Source: Lachnospiraceae bacterium (GTDB lineage Bacteria; Bacillota; Clostridia; Lachnospirales; Lachnospiraceae). From it: DNA of 64,000 nucleotides. Under the pieces are notes generated by a model. That model searched no databases and was not told the DNA's origin. It was given only the letters and a program-made list of their open reading frames with translations. Both the position numbers and the translations under genes were made by a program. Below, one piece after another: positions 41,275 to 50,702 of this stretch (position 1 is its first letter; every line of letters begins with the position of its first letter). Location of the stretch: assembly GCA_022845895.1 (NCBI GenBank), contig AP025573.1:1398501-1462500 (forward strand). The letters run 5' to 3'.

Positions 41275-42120
41275 ATGGAAGCCGTGAGAAGACTTTACGA
41301 TATGATCAAGGAAGCGGATGCCGTTGCCATAGGAGGCGGAAGCGGCCTTTCTACGGCGGCGGGATATGACTATTCGGGAGAAAGGTTCCGGAAGAATTTT
41401 GCGGAATTTATAGACAGGTACGGCATGACAGACATGTACAGCGCGGGCTTCTATCCGTTTCCGACAAAGGAGGAAAAGTGGGCATACTGGAGCCGGCATA
41501 TCTACTGCAACCGTTATGACCAGAAGCCGTCCCGTCTGTATATGGATATACGCAGGCTGGTGGAAGAGAAGGAATACTTCGTCATAACGACCAATGTGGA
41601 CCACCAGTTTTACGAGGCGGGCTTTGAGGAGGAGAAAATCTTTGCGGTCCAGGGCGATTACGGACAGTTCCAATGTGCGAAGGCATGCCATAGCAGGCTG
41701 TATGACAATGAGCGGCAGGTACGTGAGATGATTCGGCAGCAGCATGGCTTAAGGATACCAGCCGCCCTTATCCCGAGATGCCCGGTATGCGGCGGAGATA
41801 TGGAAGTGCATCTTCGTTGTGACGGGTATTTCATCGAGGACGAAGCATGGCATGCGGCGTGTGGAAGGTACGAACGGTTTATCAGAAGGTACAGCGGGAA
41901 AAGGATACTATTTCTGGAACTAGGCGTTGGTATGAACACGCCAGGCATCATCAAGTATCCGTTCTGGCAGATGACGGCAAAGTATGAACATGCTTTTTAT
42001 ATCTGCGTGAACAAAGGCCAGGCGTGGGCACCCTTGGAAATCAGGGAAAGGGCACTGTGCATGGACATAGATCTGGCAGAAGCGGTTGGGCGGCTTATGG
42101 AGGAAAGAACAGTAGAATGA
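41275..42120 (+). CDS. Atypical Sir2-family (SirTM-like) protein
   Basis: A 281-residue sirtuin-fold protein. The NAD loop reads AIGGGSGLSTAAG (18-30) in place of the usual GAGxS, and TTNVDH (105-110) matches the TQNID motif. A zinc site is formed by Cys134, Cys138 and a later CPVCGG pair. The catalytic histidine of deacetylases is replaced by glutamine (Gln126, in FAVQGDYGQ). As I recall, the ADP-ribosylating class-M sirtuins share that change; the macrodomain and GcvH-like partners of that class are not here. ATG 41275 follows GGAGGTGA. It leads an operon with a flavin protein and an ABC transporter. Confidence 0.75.
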   Translation: MEAVRRLYDMIKEADAVAIGGGSGLSTAAGYDYSGERFRKNFAEFIDRYGMTDMYSAGFYPFPTKEEKWAYWSRHIYCNRYDQKPSRLYMDIRRLVEEKEYFVITTNVDHQFYEAGFEEEKIFAVQGDYGQFQCAKACHSRLYDNERQVREMIRQQHGLRIPAALIPRCPVCGGDMEVHLRCDGYFIEDEAWHAACGRYERFIRRYSGKRILFLELGVGMNTPGIIKYPFWQMTAKYEHAFYICVNKGQAWAPLEIRERALCMDIDLAEAVGRLMEERTVE

Positions 42121-42133
42121 GGGAGGTGCGGTT

Positions 42134-42745
42134 ATGGATGTACAGGATTGTCTTAACATGCTGAGAGAGATTAAAGACGTCGCGTTCGCAACGGTAGATG
42201 CAAAGGGAAAGCCACAGGTGAGGATGATAGATGTGATGCTTGTGGAAGAGGGAAGGCTTTACTTCTGTACGGCAAGGGGAAAGAATTTCTACAAAGAGCT
42301 TTTAAGGGTCCCGGATGTCGCGGTTACGGGCATGAACAAGAAGTACCAGATGGTAAGGCTCAATGGTCTGGCATGCAGGGTGGAGGACCAGAAGGAGAAG
42401 ATAGACAGGATATTTGAAGCAAATCCTTCCATGAAAGACGTATATCCCGGGGAGAGCAGGTACATACTGGAAGCATTCCGTATTGAAGACGGGGAACTGG
42501 AATTCTTTGATTTGGGGCAGCCGCACATCTGCCGGAAGACATTTACGTTCGGAGAGCATAAGAATACCGGGAGAGGATATTACATTACCGATAAGTGTAC
42601 CGGATGCGGCGTCTGTCTGGATGTCTGTCCGCAGCAGTGCATACTTGGGAAGACACCGTATGAAATCGTGCAGGAACACTGCCTGCACTGTGGTCTTTGT
42701 TATGAGCGCTGTCCGTCGGAGGCAGTCGCAGGGAGGGAGCTGTAG
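42134..42745 (+). CDS. Pyridoxamine-phosphate-oxidase-fold/ferredoxin fusion
   Basis: A 203-residue two-part protein. Residues 1-140 are a split-barrel flavin-binding fold of the pyridoxamine 5'-phosphate oxidase family (FATVDAKGKPQVRMID, then YFCTARGKNFYKEL). The C-terminal 60 residues carry two 4Fe-4S sites (CTGCGVCLDVCP and CLHCGLCYERCP). It should shuttle electrons between flavin and clusters. It starts 13 nt after the sirtuin gene and its stop abuts the transporter gene, so all four are one transcript. Confidence 0.82.
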   Translation: MDVQDCLNMLREIKDVAFATVDAKGKPQVRMIDVMLVEEGRLYFCTARGKNFYKELLRVPDVAVTGMNKKYQMVRLNGLACRVEDQKEKIDRIFEANPSMKDVYPGESRYILEAFRIEDGELEFFDLGQPHICRKTFTFGEHKNTGRGYYITDKCTGCGVCLDVCPQQCILGKTPYEIVQEHCLHCGLCYERCPSEAVAGREL

Positions 42746-44284
42746 ATGATGCAGAACATTTGGATTATGCTTGCAGAGCGGAGAGGGTTCTTTGCGAAGC
42801 TGCTGCTTGAACATTTGGAGATATCGCTCGTCGCAATTCTGACGGCTATCCTATTGGGCGGGATAGCCGGGATACTGATCAGCGAATATGACAGGGCCGC
42901 AAAACCGACGCTTGGAGTGATTGGCTTTCTATATACGATTCCGTCCATATCTATGCTTGGATTCCTTATCCCTTTCTCCGGCGTGGGGAATGTCACGGCG
43001 GTCATCGCGCTCACGATCTATGCGCTGCTGCCGATGGTGCGGGCTACCCACACGGGCATTACGAATGTGGACGCGGGTATACTGGAGGCGTCAAGAGGAA
43101 TGGGCAGTACGAGATTCCAGATGCTCTATAAGATTAAGCTTCCGCTGGCAATGCCGGTCATCATGTCAGGCATACGGAACATGGTAACTATGACGATAGC
43201 GCTGGCAGGTATCGCTTCCTTTATCGGAGCGGGCGGGCTGGGCGTGGCCATCTACCGCGGCATCACTACGAACAATGCGGCTATGACGATGGCGGGGAGC
43301 CTGCTTATCGCTATTCTTGCTCTTGCCGTAGACTTTATCCTCGGTATCGTGGAAAAGAGCATGCAGAGGACCGGAGCTAAGGCAAAAAAGAAGAACGGAG
43401 CTGTCAAGATGACGGCTGGCCTGCTGTGCATCGTCCTGATAGCAGCAGGGCTCGCTGATTACAATAAAAAAGAGACGATACAGATTGCGACCAAACCGAT
43501 GACGGAACAGTATATCCTGGGAGAGATGCTCCATATCCTGATTGAGCAGGACACGGACCTGGAGGCAGAGGTGACACAAGGGGTCGGCGGCGGGACTTCC
43601 AATATCCAGCCCGCGATGGAGAAGGGAGAATTTGATATCTATCCGGAATATACCGGTACAGGCTGGAACATGGTGCTGAAAGAAGAGGGACTATATACCG
43701 AGGACATGTTTGATGAGATGGAAAAAGAGTACAAAGAAAAGTACGAAATGCAGTGGGAAGGCATGTACGGATTCAACAATACGTATGGACTTGCTGTCAG
43801 AAAAGAGGTGGCCGATGAGTATGATCTGAAGACATGTTCCGACTTGCAGGAGGTGGCGGAGCAGCTCACTTTTGGGGCAGAATATGATTTCTTCGAGCGG
43901 GAGGACGGCTATGACGCGTTATGCGAGGCATACGGATTCCGGTTCGGCAATACGATGGACATGGATATAGGGCTCAAATACCAGGCAGTGAACCAGGGCA
44001 GGATTGACGCGATGATCATATTTACGACAGACGGACAGCTCAGCACGTCAGATGTGACGGTGCTTAAGGATGACAGGAAGTTCTATCCATCCTATCTGTG
44101 TGGCAATGTCGTACGTTCCGAAGTGGTGAAAGACCATCCTGAACTGCTGGAGGTGCTGGAAAAGGTGACAGGCATACTCACAGATGCCAGGATGTCTGAG
44201 CTCAACAATAAGGTGGAAGCTCAGGGGATGGAGCCCAAAGAGGTGGCGGAACAGTTCTTAGAAGATGCAGGGCTGCTCAGGTAG
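42746..44284 (+). CDS. Betaine/ergothioneine-type ABC permease-binding protein fusion
   Basis: A 512-residue fusion. Residues 1-220 form the membrane permease with the EAA-like loop ILEASRGMGSTRFQMLYKIKLPLAMPVI. Residues about 235-512 are an OpuAC-like substrate-binding domain (IQIATKPMTEQYILGEML, EVTQGVGGGTSNIQPAMEKG, DIYPEYTGTGWN). Fused OpuCB/EgtU-type importers take up quaternary amines such as betaine, choline, carnitine or ergothioneine. The aromatic cage cannot be assigned by eye. Its partner ATPase follows 9 nt later. Confidence 0.85.
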   Translation: MMQNIWIMLAERRGFFAKLLLEHLEISLVAILTAILLGGIAGILISEYDRAAKPTLGVIGFLYTIPSISMLGFLIPFSGVGNVTAVIALTIYALLPMVRATHTGITNVDAGILEASRGMGSTRFQMLYKIKLPLAMPVIMSGIRNMVTMTIALAGIASFIGAGGLGVAIYRGITTNNAAMTMAGSLLIAILALAVDFILGIVEKSMQRTGAKAKKKNGAVKMTAGLLCIVLIAAGLADYNKKETIQIATKPMTEQYILGEMLHILIEQDTDLEAEVTQGVGGGTSNIQPAMEKGEFDIYPEYTGTGWNMVLKEEGLYTEDMFDEMEKEYKEKYEMQWEGMYGFNNTYGLAVRKEVADEYDLKTCSDLQEVAEQLTFGAEYDFFEREDGYDALCEAYGFRFGNTMDMDIGLKYQAVNQGRIDAMIIFTTDGQLSTSDVTVLKDDRKFYPSYLCGNVVRSEVVKDHPELLEVLEKVTGILTDARMSELNNKVEAQGMEPKEVAEQFLEDAGLLR

Positions 44285-44293
44285 GAGGTCATA

Positions 44294-45040
44294 ATGAATA
44301 AAGCGATAGAATACCGGGATATCAAGAAGGCCTACGGTGACAAGGTGATTATAGAAGGCTTCAGCATGGCCGTAGAACAGGGGGAATTTGTCACGATTAT
44401 AGGTTCCTCCGGCTGCGGGAAGACGACCATACTGAAGATGGCAAACGGGCTTGTGTCGCCCACCGGAGGATCGGTCATCGTCAATGGAAGGGACATACGG
44501 AATGAAAATATGATAGAGCTTCGCAGGAATATCGGCTATGCGCTTCAGGGAAGCGTGCTGTTCCCCCATATGACAGTGGAACAGAACATATCGTATGTGC
44601 CGAATCTGCTGAACAGGAAGAATAAAAAGAAGACGAAAGAGGCCGTGAGCAGATGGATGGGGATTGTCGGCCTTGAGGAAGAGCTGAGAGGACGGTATCC
44701 GTCGGAGCTGTCCGGGGGACAGCAGCAAAGAGTCGGTATCGCAAGAGCATTGGCGGCGTCTCCGGATATACTGCTGATGGATGAGCCGTTCGGGGCTGTT
44801 GACGAGATAACAAGAGGACAATTGCAGACAGAACTGAAGCAGATTCATGAGAAGACGGGGATTACCATACTTTTTGTGACCCATGATATATCAGAAGCTT
44901 TGAAGCTCGGCACGAAAGTGCTGGTGATGGATCAGGGCAAGATACAGCAGTACGGGACGCCCAGGGAGCTGCTTTATAGTCCGGGAACGGAATTTGTCGG
45001 CAGGCTGGTGGAAAAAGAACGGCAAGAACCCTGCCCTTAG
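44294..45040 (+). CDS. ABC transporter ATPase, OpuCA/EgtV-like
   Basis: A 248-residue ATPase with Walker A GSSGCGKTT, Q-loop near LQGSVLF, signature LSGGQQQRVGIARAL and Walker B ILLMDEPF, then an H-loop in VTHDISEAL. It lacks the C-terminal CBS pair used for osmotic gating in OpuA/OpuCA, which fits a nutrient importer over an osmoprotectant system. It energises the fusion permease encoded just before it. Confidence 0.88.
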   Translation: MNKAIEYRDIKKAYGDKVIIEGFSMAVEQGEFVTIIGSSGCGKTTILKMANGLVSPTGGSVIVNGRDIRNENMIELRRNIGYALQGSVLFPHMTVEQNISYVPNLLNRKNKKKTKEAVSRWMGIVGLEEELRGRYPSELSGGQQQRVGIARALAASPDILLMDEPFGAVDEITRGQLQTELKQIHEKTGITILFVTHDISEALKLGTKVLVMDQGKIQQYGTPRELLYSPGTEFVGRLVEKERQEPCP

Positions 45041-45124
45041 AAAGCCCTTTCTATTTTCCACCTCAACGTGTATAATAGACATATCTTATTAGACGGAAAC
45101 TGACAGGGATAAGGAGATGAGTCT

Positions 45125-47545
45125 ATGTCTGCCGACAATCTGGCTGCTTTACTCGATGCGTTGACCGATATGAGCGTGTATGTCATAGAAGAAGAGACGC
45201 ACAAGCTGCTGTACTTTAACGAGCGCTGCCGGGAGACCGGACGCGGAAGGGCCGTAACAGGCGCCAAGTGCCATGATGTATGGCCTGAAGTGTGTGGCTG
45301 CTGCCCGCTGGAAAGCCTGGGGGACAGGAAGTCCATACATATCGTCTGTCCAGATCCGCTGCTCCATACGACAGTTGACGTGACTGCCAGCCGAATCATA
45401 TGGGATGGAAACATACGTGCAATCGTAGTGACAGCTGCTCCTCACAGGTTGAAACTTGAGGAAGAACAGGATATGAGAAATATCCAGCATATGTATGCAC
45501 AGAGCCTTGTGACGGTATTTGACGAGTGTATCATCGCGAATCTGACAGACGACTATTATGTCAACTGCCAGAAAGATACACTTTGGACAGATATACCGGA
45601 ACAGGGCAGTTTTGGTGTGGAAAACCGTAATTATGCGGATAAGGTCATCCATCCGGACGATCTGGAACCGTTCAATGCATGCTTTTCCCGGGAGGCGATG
45701 CTTGCGGCATTCGGAAGAGGCAAGAAGCGCCTTACCAGGCGGCTCAGGCGCCTGTCCCAGGACGGCAGCTACCGTATAGCGGAGTTTGCGGCGGCAAGGA
45801 TAGGCCAGGCAGACGGGGAAGACTGCTGGTGCGTACTCGTATATCACGATGTACATGACGAAGCATTGCTGGAGCAGCAGCTCAATGTAGAGATCAGCCA
45901 GCTGGCTACGGCTGCAAGGGCGGCCTACCAGATGCTCATCGCGGTCAATCTGACTCAGAATACATATCACATGCTTGAATATGAACGGTCACATGTCAGG
46001 AGGCCGGACGACGACGGCTGCTTTGACGAGCTGATTGCATTTGAACTTGCCGGTGTCCATCCGGATTATCGGGATGAGTTTATCAGCAAGTTCCGGCGCA
46101 GCGCCCTGATCAGCACGTATCTGCACGGGGAACGGATTGTGTCCATGGAGGTGCCCCATCTTGGAGAAGACGGGGAATACCACTGGAATTTCACCCAGGT
46201 CGTGAGGGTGGAGAGCCCTTATACGGACGACCTGATTGAGATTACGCTTTCGAGAAATATAGATGAGGAACGGCGGATACAGGAAGAGACGATAGAGAAG
46301 GAACGCCGGACGAAGCAGATATTGGAAGAAGCGCTGGATAAAGCAGAGAAGGCCAGCCAGGCCAAAAGCGATTTTCTTTCCAGGATGAGCCATGACATCC
46401 GGACGCCGATGAATGCCATTATCGGCATGACGGAGCTTGCACTGATGAACACGGGGGATGAGGAGAAGGTAAGGGAGTATCTGAAGACGATTGCCGGTTC
46501 CGGCGGGCGGCTGCTGGAACTCATCAATGAAGTGCTGGATGTGAGCAAGATAGAGAGCGGAACATTTGAGCTGACGGAACGGAAGCTTGACCTGCATGAA
46601 CTGGTGGATGAGGCAGCAGATATGATACGGGTGTCGACTAAGAAGCGGAAGCAGACGCTGTCCATCGATGTGGAGAAGGATATGCATTCCAAGGTTACTG
46701 CAGATGAAGGAAGGCTCAGTCAGATCCTGGAGAATGTCCTGTCTAATGCGTCCAAATATACGGAAGAAGGGGGGGCCATCTCGCTTTTCGTGCGGGAGCT
46801 TAAAAGGGAAGAGAACGAGATAGGCACCTACCAGTTCATTATCGAGGACAACGGAATCGGCATGGAACCGGAATATATGGAACATATCTATGAACCGTTC
46901 AGCCGGGCGGACGACAGCAGAGTCAGCAAGGTTGCGGGAACGGGTCTTGGAATGACGATTGTCGGAAATCTGGTAGCTATGATGGGCGGGGATATCCAGA
47001 TTGAAAGCGAGCATGGAAAGGGGTCAAAGTTTACGATAACCTTGTATCTGGCAAAGAGTGACGGTTCTGCTTTTGCAAAACCGGCAGACGCGTACCAGGA
47101 TATGGAATCCTTTGCCGGGCTCAAGGTGCTGCTCGTGGAAGACAATGAGCTGAACAGGCAGATTGCGACAGAGATGCTGGAACTGCTTGGGACGCAGGTG
47201 GAAAGTGCGGAAAATGGCAGGCAGGCGTTAGAAGCAGTGCAGTCACACCCGCCGCTTTATTATGACATTGTCTTTATGGATGTACAGATGCCGGTCATGA
47301 ATGGATATGAGGCCGTAAGGCAGATACGCGGCTGCGGGATGGAGCGGATTGAAGAGCTGCCTGTCATCGCATTGACTGCCGATGCATTTGCAGAGGACGT
47401 CAGACATGCCCGCCAGGCCGGTATGAACGGACACCTTGCCAAGCCGATATCGATGGAACAGCTGAAAAAAACATTGGCAGACTGCACTGCGTGGCGTGTG
47501 CGCAACGGAAAAGAGCCGGACGGCGGTGCAGGTATGAATGAATAA
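45125..47545 (+). CDS. Soluble hybrid histidine kinase
   Basis: An 806-residue signalling protein without membrane segments. An N-terminal PAS-like region has a cysteine cluster (CHDVWPEVCGCCP, near residue 56). A second sensor region follows, then a coiled linker, HisKA (FLSRMSHDIRTPMNAI), HATPase (NVLSNASKYTEEGG, EDNGIGMEP, GTGLGMTIV) and a C-terminal receiver (LLVEDNELNR, phosphoacceptor in FMDVQMPVMNGYE, and HLAKP). With no output domain it must pass phosphate to a separate partner. The cysteines could hold a metal or sense redox state. A similar kinase follows 20 nt later. Confidence 0.85.
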   Translation: MSADNLAALLDALTDMSVYVIEEETHKLLYFNERCRETGRGRAVTGAKCHDVWPEVCGCCPLESLGDRKSIHIVCPDPLLHTTVDVTASRIIWDGNIRAIVVTAAPHRLKLEEEQDMRNIQHMYAQSLVTVFDECIIANLTDDYYVNCQKDTLWTDIPEQGSFGVENRNYADKVIHPDDLEPFNACFSREAMLAAFGRGKKRLTRRLRRLSQDGSYRIAEFAAARIGQADGEDCWCVLVYHDVHDEALLEQQLNVEISQLATAARAAYQMLIAVNLTQNTYHMLEYERSHVRRPDDDGCFDELIAFELAGVHPDYRDEFISKFRRSALISTYLHGERIVSMEVPHLGEDGEYHWNFTQVVRVESPYTDDLIEITLSRNIDEERRIQEETIEKERRTKQILEEALDKAEKASQAKSDFLSRMSHDIRTPMNAIIGMTELALMNTGDEEKVREYLKTIAGSGGRLLELINEVLDVSKIESGTFELTERKLDLHELVDEAADMIRVSTKKRKQTLSIDVEKDMHSKVTADEGRLSQILENVLSNASKYTEEGGAISLFVRELKREENEIGTYQFIIEDNGIGMEPEYMEHIYEPFSRADDSRVSKVAGTGLGMTIVGNLVAMMGGDIQIESEHGKGSKFTITLYLAKSDGSAFAKPADAYQDMESFAGLKVLLVEDNELNRQIATEMLELLGTQVESAENGRQALEAVQSHPPLYYDIVFMDVQMPVMNGYEAVRQIRGCGMERIEELPVIALTADAFAEDVRHARQAGMNGHLAKPISMEQLKKTLADCTAWRVRNGKEPDGGAGMNE

Positions 47546-47565
47546 CCAATTGCAGGGGGGACAGC

Positions 47566-50559
47566 GTGAAACGAGAAGACAGATTAAGCGGGCGACGTAT
47601 GGAAGAGGGACTGGAATGTGCCCATAGTGATTGTTCGAATCCGTACCAGGAGATGGTAGGCGATGATAAGTTTCCGGATAAAATCAAAAAGCAGTCTTAT
47701 GCGTACATCCAGGAACAGTTATCCAGCCTTGAAGAAGAGATCAGGCAGAGAAACCGCCAGCTTGAGGTAATCATGTCCTCTATCGCGGGCGGACTTAAAA
47801 TCAGCAATGACGATGATACCTATTCCTTTGCATTTGTAAGCAAGGAGGCGGCTGCGTTATTCGGATATACGATAGATGAATTTATGGAAGCGACGGGTGG
47901 ATCCGCTGTGGGTAATGTGTACCCTCCGGATCTTCCGAAAGCATTGGCGGACTGTGCGGAGGCATTTAAGGACGGCGGCTTGACATATTCTACCAAGTAC
48001 AGGGTGCGCTGCAAGGACGGAAGCCTCAAATGGGTGATGGACAGCGGAAAGAAATCGAAGGATGCAGATGGCAGATGGATGGTAAACAGCCTGTATCTTG
48101 ATATAACCCGGTCTGAGGTGGACGCGCAGCGCCTGAGAGAGCAGACGAATCTTCTATCAAGCATCTACGCAACGGTGCCGTGTGGAATCATACGGTTTGT
48201 CAGGTCCCGGGACAGAAGCTTCCGCCTTATCTCTCTGAACAGAGCAGTCATAGCGCTTATGGGATATGAAAGTATGGAGGCCGGTAAAGATGACTGGCAT
48301 GACGGCATGATGGGAGCGGTGGTAGAAGAAGACAGGAAAATTCTGGAGAATGCATACAATATGCTCGAGAGGGTGGGAGACCGCCGGGACTGTGAATACC
48401 GCGTGCGGTGGAGGGACGGCTCTGTCCACTGGATGGACGCAACAAGCATGATTGTCGGAGTGACGCCGGAAGGAGAGGATATCCTTCAGCGCACGATGGT
48501 TGATGCCACGCAGCGTAAGATTCTGCAGCAGAGGCTGGACCGGGAACATGAGATGTACCGGCTGGCCATGGAGGCCAGTTCTGCCATCATGTTTGAATAC
48601 CTGATGGACTCGGATACGTTCATCAGCTACGAGCCCAGAACCGGACGGGGAGTCCTGCGCAATGAGATAAAGGATTATTCAAAGGTTCTTAAGAGACACG
48701 AGATTGTACACCCGGACGATGTCGCAACAGTTGTCGATAACATATGCAACGGCCGCACGGAAGTGTTTGAGGTGCGCTGTACTACACCGGAAGGCCTGCC
48801 GGGGGAATTCGTCTGGCACCGGGTGAACAGCAGGCTGATGAGGGAAGATGAAAGGCCGCTCCGGGTCGTGGGCGCGCTGCATAATATACATAAGATGAAG
48901 TCGAAGCTGTCGGAGAGCAGCGAACGTCTGCAGATGAACCAGTCGGCGCTTCAGGCGATCAATGATGTGTATGTCTGCATCTTCTATGTGAATCTGCAGG
49001 AAGACAGCTACTACGCCGTACGTCTGCCCGAGGCGGACAAAGGGGGCGGCCTTCCCCGCAGCGGCAGCTATTCAGGTGCCTTGTGCAGCTATATAATAAG
49101 AGATGTCGATGAGGCTGACCGGGAGAAAGTTGCCGGCCTCTGTGACCGGGAGAGCATCTTCAGGAGTCTTGCCGGACATTCGGGGCATCTGGAAGTGGAG
49201 TTCAGGCATAGAAAGTCTGCCTGCTGGTTCCGGATGGAAGTCCATCTGACGGCTGCAGGCAAAGGTGGCATGGATACTGCTATATTCGCATTCCGCAATA
49301 TCAGTTCGGAAAAGCAGAAAGAGCTGGAACACTACGAAGAAGAGAAAAAGGCCAAGCGTGCGCTTGAGGAAGCGTATGCTTCTGTGAACCGTGCAGACAA
49401 GGCGAAATCGGAGTTCCTGTCCAGGATGAGTCATGACATACGGACGCCGATGAACGCGATTATGGGGATGGCGGCAATTGCCCGAAACAGCCTTGGCAAT
49501 GATGAAAGAATAAAAGACTGCATGTCTAAGATCGACCTTTCCGGCAGGCATCTTCTCGGCCTGATTAACGAGGTGCTGGATATGTCCAAGATAGAGTCCG
49601 GGAATATGAGCCTCAGCGAAGATGTCATCGTGCTGGACCGTTTTCTGAAGGAAGTATCGGACATTATCCGGCCGGATGTGGAGCAGAAGAATCAGCATTA
49701 TCAGGTCGTGAGAAAGGAAGGAAAGCACGAAGCCGTGTTCGGAGACACCGTCCGTTTGAAACAGATACTGATCAATCTGCTTTCCAATGCCGTGAAATAT
49801 ACGCCGGAAGGCGGACATATCACGGTTGCCCTTGAAGAGAAGCTGTCCGGAGGAAGCGGGGTGGGATGCTTCGAGTTTGTCGTGGAAGATGACGGAATCG
49901 GTATGTCCCCGGAATTTCTTGACAAGCTGTTCCTGCCATTTGAGCGGGCGGAGGATGAACGTGTCAGCCAGATACAGGGAACTGGCCTCGGCCTGTCTAT
50001 AACCCTTAATCTCGTACAGATGATGAATGGTACGATTCAGGTAGACAGCCGGCTGAATGAAGGGACAAAGTTTGTCATCACGGTATATCTGAAGCTTGTA
50101 CAGGATGAAAGCATGGCGGAAGCCGCCAGGGAGGACGGGAGAACCTACGCGGGATATGAATTTGCGCCCGGCACACGTATACTTCTGGCAGAAGACAATC
50201 ACCTCAACCAGGAGATTGTCGTGGACCTGCTGTCTATGAATGGCATAGAGACAGACTGTGCGGACAATGGAAAGGAAGCCGTGGAAATGTTCCTTGCAAA
50301 GCCTCCCGGAACGTATACCCTCATCCTGATGGATATCCAGATGCCGGTCATGGACGGATACAGCGCCGCCCGGGCGGTGCGAAGCCTGGGAGATGCAGGA
50401 GAGAGGCCGGATGCTGCCGACATTCCTATCATAGCCCTTACGGCCAACGCATTTGTCGATGATGCATACAGGGCAAAGCAGGCCGGTATGGACGAACATG
50501 TGACAAAGCCGCTGGAAATCAACCGGCTGCTGCATATCATGTATCAGCTGACCCATTGA
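47566..50559 (+). CDS. Second soluble hybrid histidine kinase with several PAS domains
   Basis: A 997-residue kinase starting at GTG 47566 after ggggggacagc. A coiled start is followed by about four PAS-like domains (45-160, 180-300, 310-440, 450-590; repeated signature such as YRVRCKDGSLKWVMDSG and YRVRWRDGSVHWMDAT). Then come HisKA (FLSRMSHDIRTPMNAIMG), HATPase (NLLSNAVKYTPEGG, GTGLGLSITL) and a receiver (LLAEDNHLNQ, LMDIQMPVMDGYS, HVTKP). No membrane segment. The close similarity of its kinase core to the previous gene suggests duplication. Its output partner is not evident. Confidence 0.85.
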   Translation: MKREDRLSGRRMEEGLECAHSDCSNPYQEMVGDDKFPDKIKKQSYAYIQEQLSSLEEEIRQRNRQLEVIMSSIAGGLKISNDDDTYSFAFVSKEAAALFGYTIDEFMEATGGSAVGNVYPPDLPKALADCAEAFKDGGLTYSTKYRVRCKDGSLKWVMDSGKKSKDADGRWMVNSLYLDITRSEVDAQRLREQTNLLSSIYATVPCGIIRFVRSRDRSFRLISLNRAVIALMGYESMEAGKDDWHDGMMGAVVEEDRKILENAYNMLERVGDRRDCEYRVRWRDGSVHWMDATSMIVGVTPEGEDILQRTMVDATQRKILQQRLDREHEMYRLAMEASSAIMFEYLMDSDTFISYEPRTGRGVLRNEIKDYSKVLKRHEIVHPDDVATVVDNICNGRTEVFEVRCTTPEGLPGEFVWHRVNSRLMREDERPLRVVGALHNIHKMKSKLSESSERLQMNQSALQAINDVYVCIFYVNLQEDSYYAVRLPEADKGGGLPRSGSYSGALCSYIIRDVDEADREKVAGLCDRESIFRSLAGHSGHLEVEFRHRKSACWFRMEVHLTAAGKGGMDTAIFAFRNISSEKQKELEHYEEEKKAKRALEEAYASVNRADKAKSEFLSRMSHDIRTPMNAIMGMAAIARNSLGNDERIKDCMSKIDLSGRHLLGLINEVLDMSKIESGNMSLSEDVIVLDRFLKEVSDIIRPDVEQKNQHYQVVRKEGKHEAVFGDTVRLKQILINLLSNAVKYTPEGGHITVALEEKLSGGSGVGCFEFVVEDDGIGMSPEFLDKLFLPFERAEDERVSQIQGTGLGLSITLNLVQMMNGTIQVDSRLNEGTKFVITVYLKLVQDESMAEAAREDGRTYAGYEFAPGTRILLAEDNHLNQEIVVDLLSMNGIETDCADNGKEAVEMFLAKPPGTYTLILMDIQMPVMDGYSAARAVRSLGDAGERPDAADIPIIALTANAFVDDAYRAKQAGMDEHVTKPLEINRLLHIMYQLTH

Positions 50560-50577
50560 TATGATTGACAATTAGAA

Positions 50578-50612
50578 GATGCCGCCATGATAGTGCTTAT
50601 CGTGGCGGCATC
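50578..50612 (+). terminator. Terminator-like hairpin after the kinase pair
   Basis: Arms GATGCCGCCATGATA and TATCGTGGCGGCATC pair at 14 of 15 positions around a 5-nt loop, 18 nt after the stop codon; the following T-run is poor. Confidence 0.6.
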
Positions 50613-50702
50613 TCTACGTTCCGTAGGTTGATGGATCCTGTGCCAGGGGATATGATAAGTATGTCACATGATATTATCTACAGATAGAAAGAGGAGAACA
50701 GC

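Noticed and set aside
49072..50571. A 499-codon minus-strand frame opposite the second hybrid kinase
   Set aside because: It mirrors a plus-strand gene with full kinase and receiver motifs, has no ribosome site and reads as low-information sequence. The same applies to long minus frames at 45989-47014, 59762-60979 and 61978-63099.
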